DNA of 5,556 nucleotides from Pseudomonadales bacterium (GTDB taxonomy: Bacteria > Pseudomonadota > Gammaproteobacteria > Pseudomonadales > Pseudohongiellaceae), in contig JAITMI010000044.1 of the NCBI GenBank assembly GCA_031277435.1, positions 1 to 5,556 on the forward strand. The letters run 5' to 3'. Position numbers and translations under genes: made by a program. The notes under the pieces were generated by a model, which saw only the letters and a program-made list of their open reading frames with translations, was not told the DNA's origin and did not search any database. Positions 5,552-5,556 of the stretch are shown here, in pieces. Within the stretch, counting starts at the first letter, position 1, and the number at the start of each line of letters is the position of its first letter.

Positions 5552-5556
5552 ACCCG

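Noticed and set aside
1..5556. Mobile element, CRISPR array, toxin-antitoxin or defence system
   Set aside because: No transposase, integrase or terminal inverted repeats, no spaced repeat array, and no unexplained coding space beyond the edges; the window is housekeeping DNA.

Overview
The window is a core housekeeping locus, the macromolecular synthesis operon of a GC-rich proteobacterium, most likely a gammaproteobacterium. The RpoD protein has the sigma-70 architecture seen in E. coli (623 residues here; the key residues are offset by about +10), and bS21 is 71 residues with a near-E. coli sequence. The order rpsU, yqeY, dnaG, rpoD, tRNA-Ile2(CAU), all on the + strand, fits Chromatiales/Pseudomonas/Xanthomonas-like gammaproteobacteria; the exact genus cannot be read from this sequence.

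Layout. Positions 2-130 are the 3' end of an unrecognised gene. A sigma-70-like promoter at 132-160 and a GC-rich inverted repeat precede a small two-LysM gene (306-641) that has no visible export signal and an uncertain start. A weak terminator-like hairpin (653-674) and a good sigma-70 promoter (673-701) lead into rpsU (795-1010), then yqeY (1045-1497), then dnaG (1589-3364). A 157-base gap with its own candidate promoter precedes rpoD (3522-5393). A CAU-anticodon tRNA lies 19 bases after rpoD (5413-5489). The last 67 bases hold no gene, only an A-rich stretch and a small palindrome at the edge.

How the genes work together. bS21 acts in translation initiation on the 30S subunit, DnaG makes the RNA primers for replication, and RpoD is the primary sigma factor, so the operon links translation, replication and transcription. 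YqeY is a small GatB-related protein of unsettled role that often sits between rpsU and dnaG. The tRNA reads AUA codons after lysidine modification and is probably co-transcribed with rpoD. There is no strong terminator between rpsU and rpoD, so the cluster can be read as one transcript with an extra internal promoter before rpoD.

I found no undescribed system; the content is core genome. The best second looks are small-scale: two direct-repeat copies in the dnaG leader that can each pair with the dnaG Shine-Dalgarno region, an exact 13-base tandem duplication over the yqeY stop codon, the LysM gene with an uncertain start, and two weak LexA-like sites near the rpsU and rpoD promoters.
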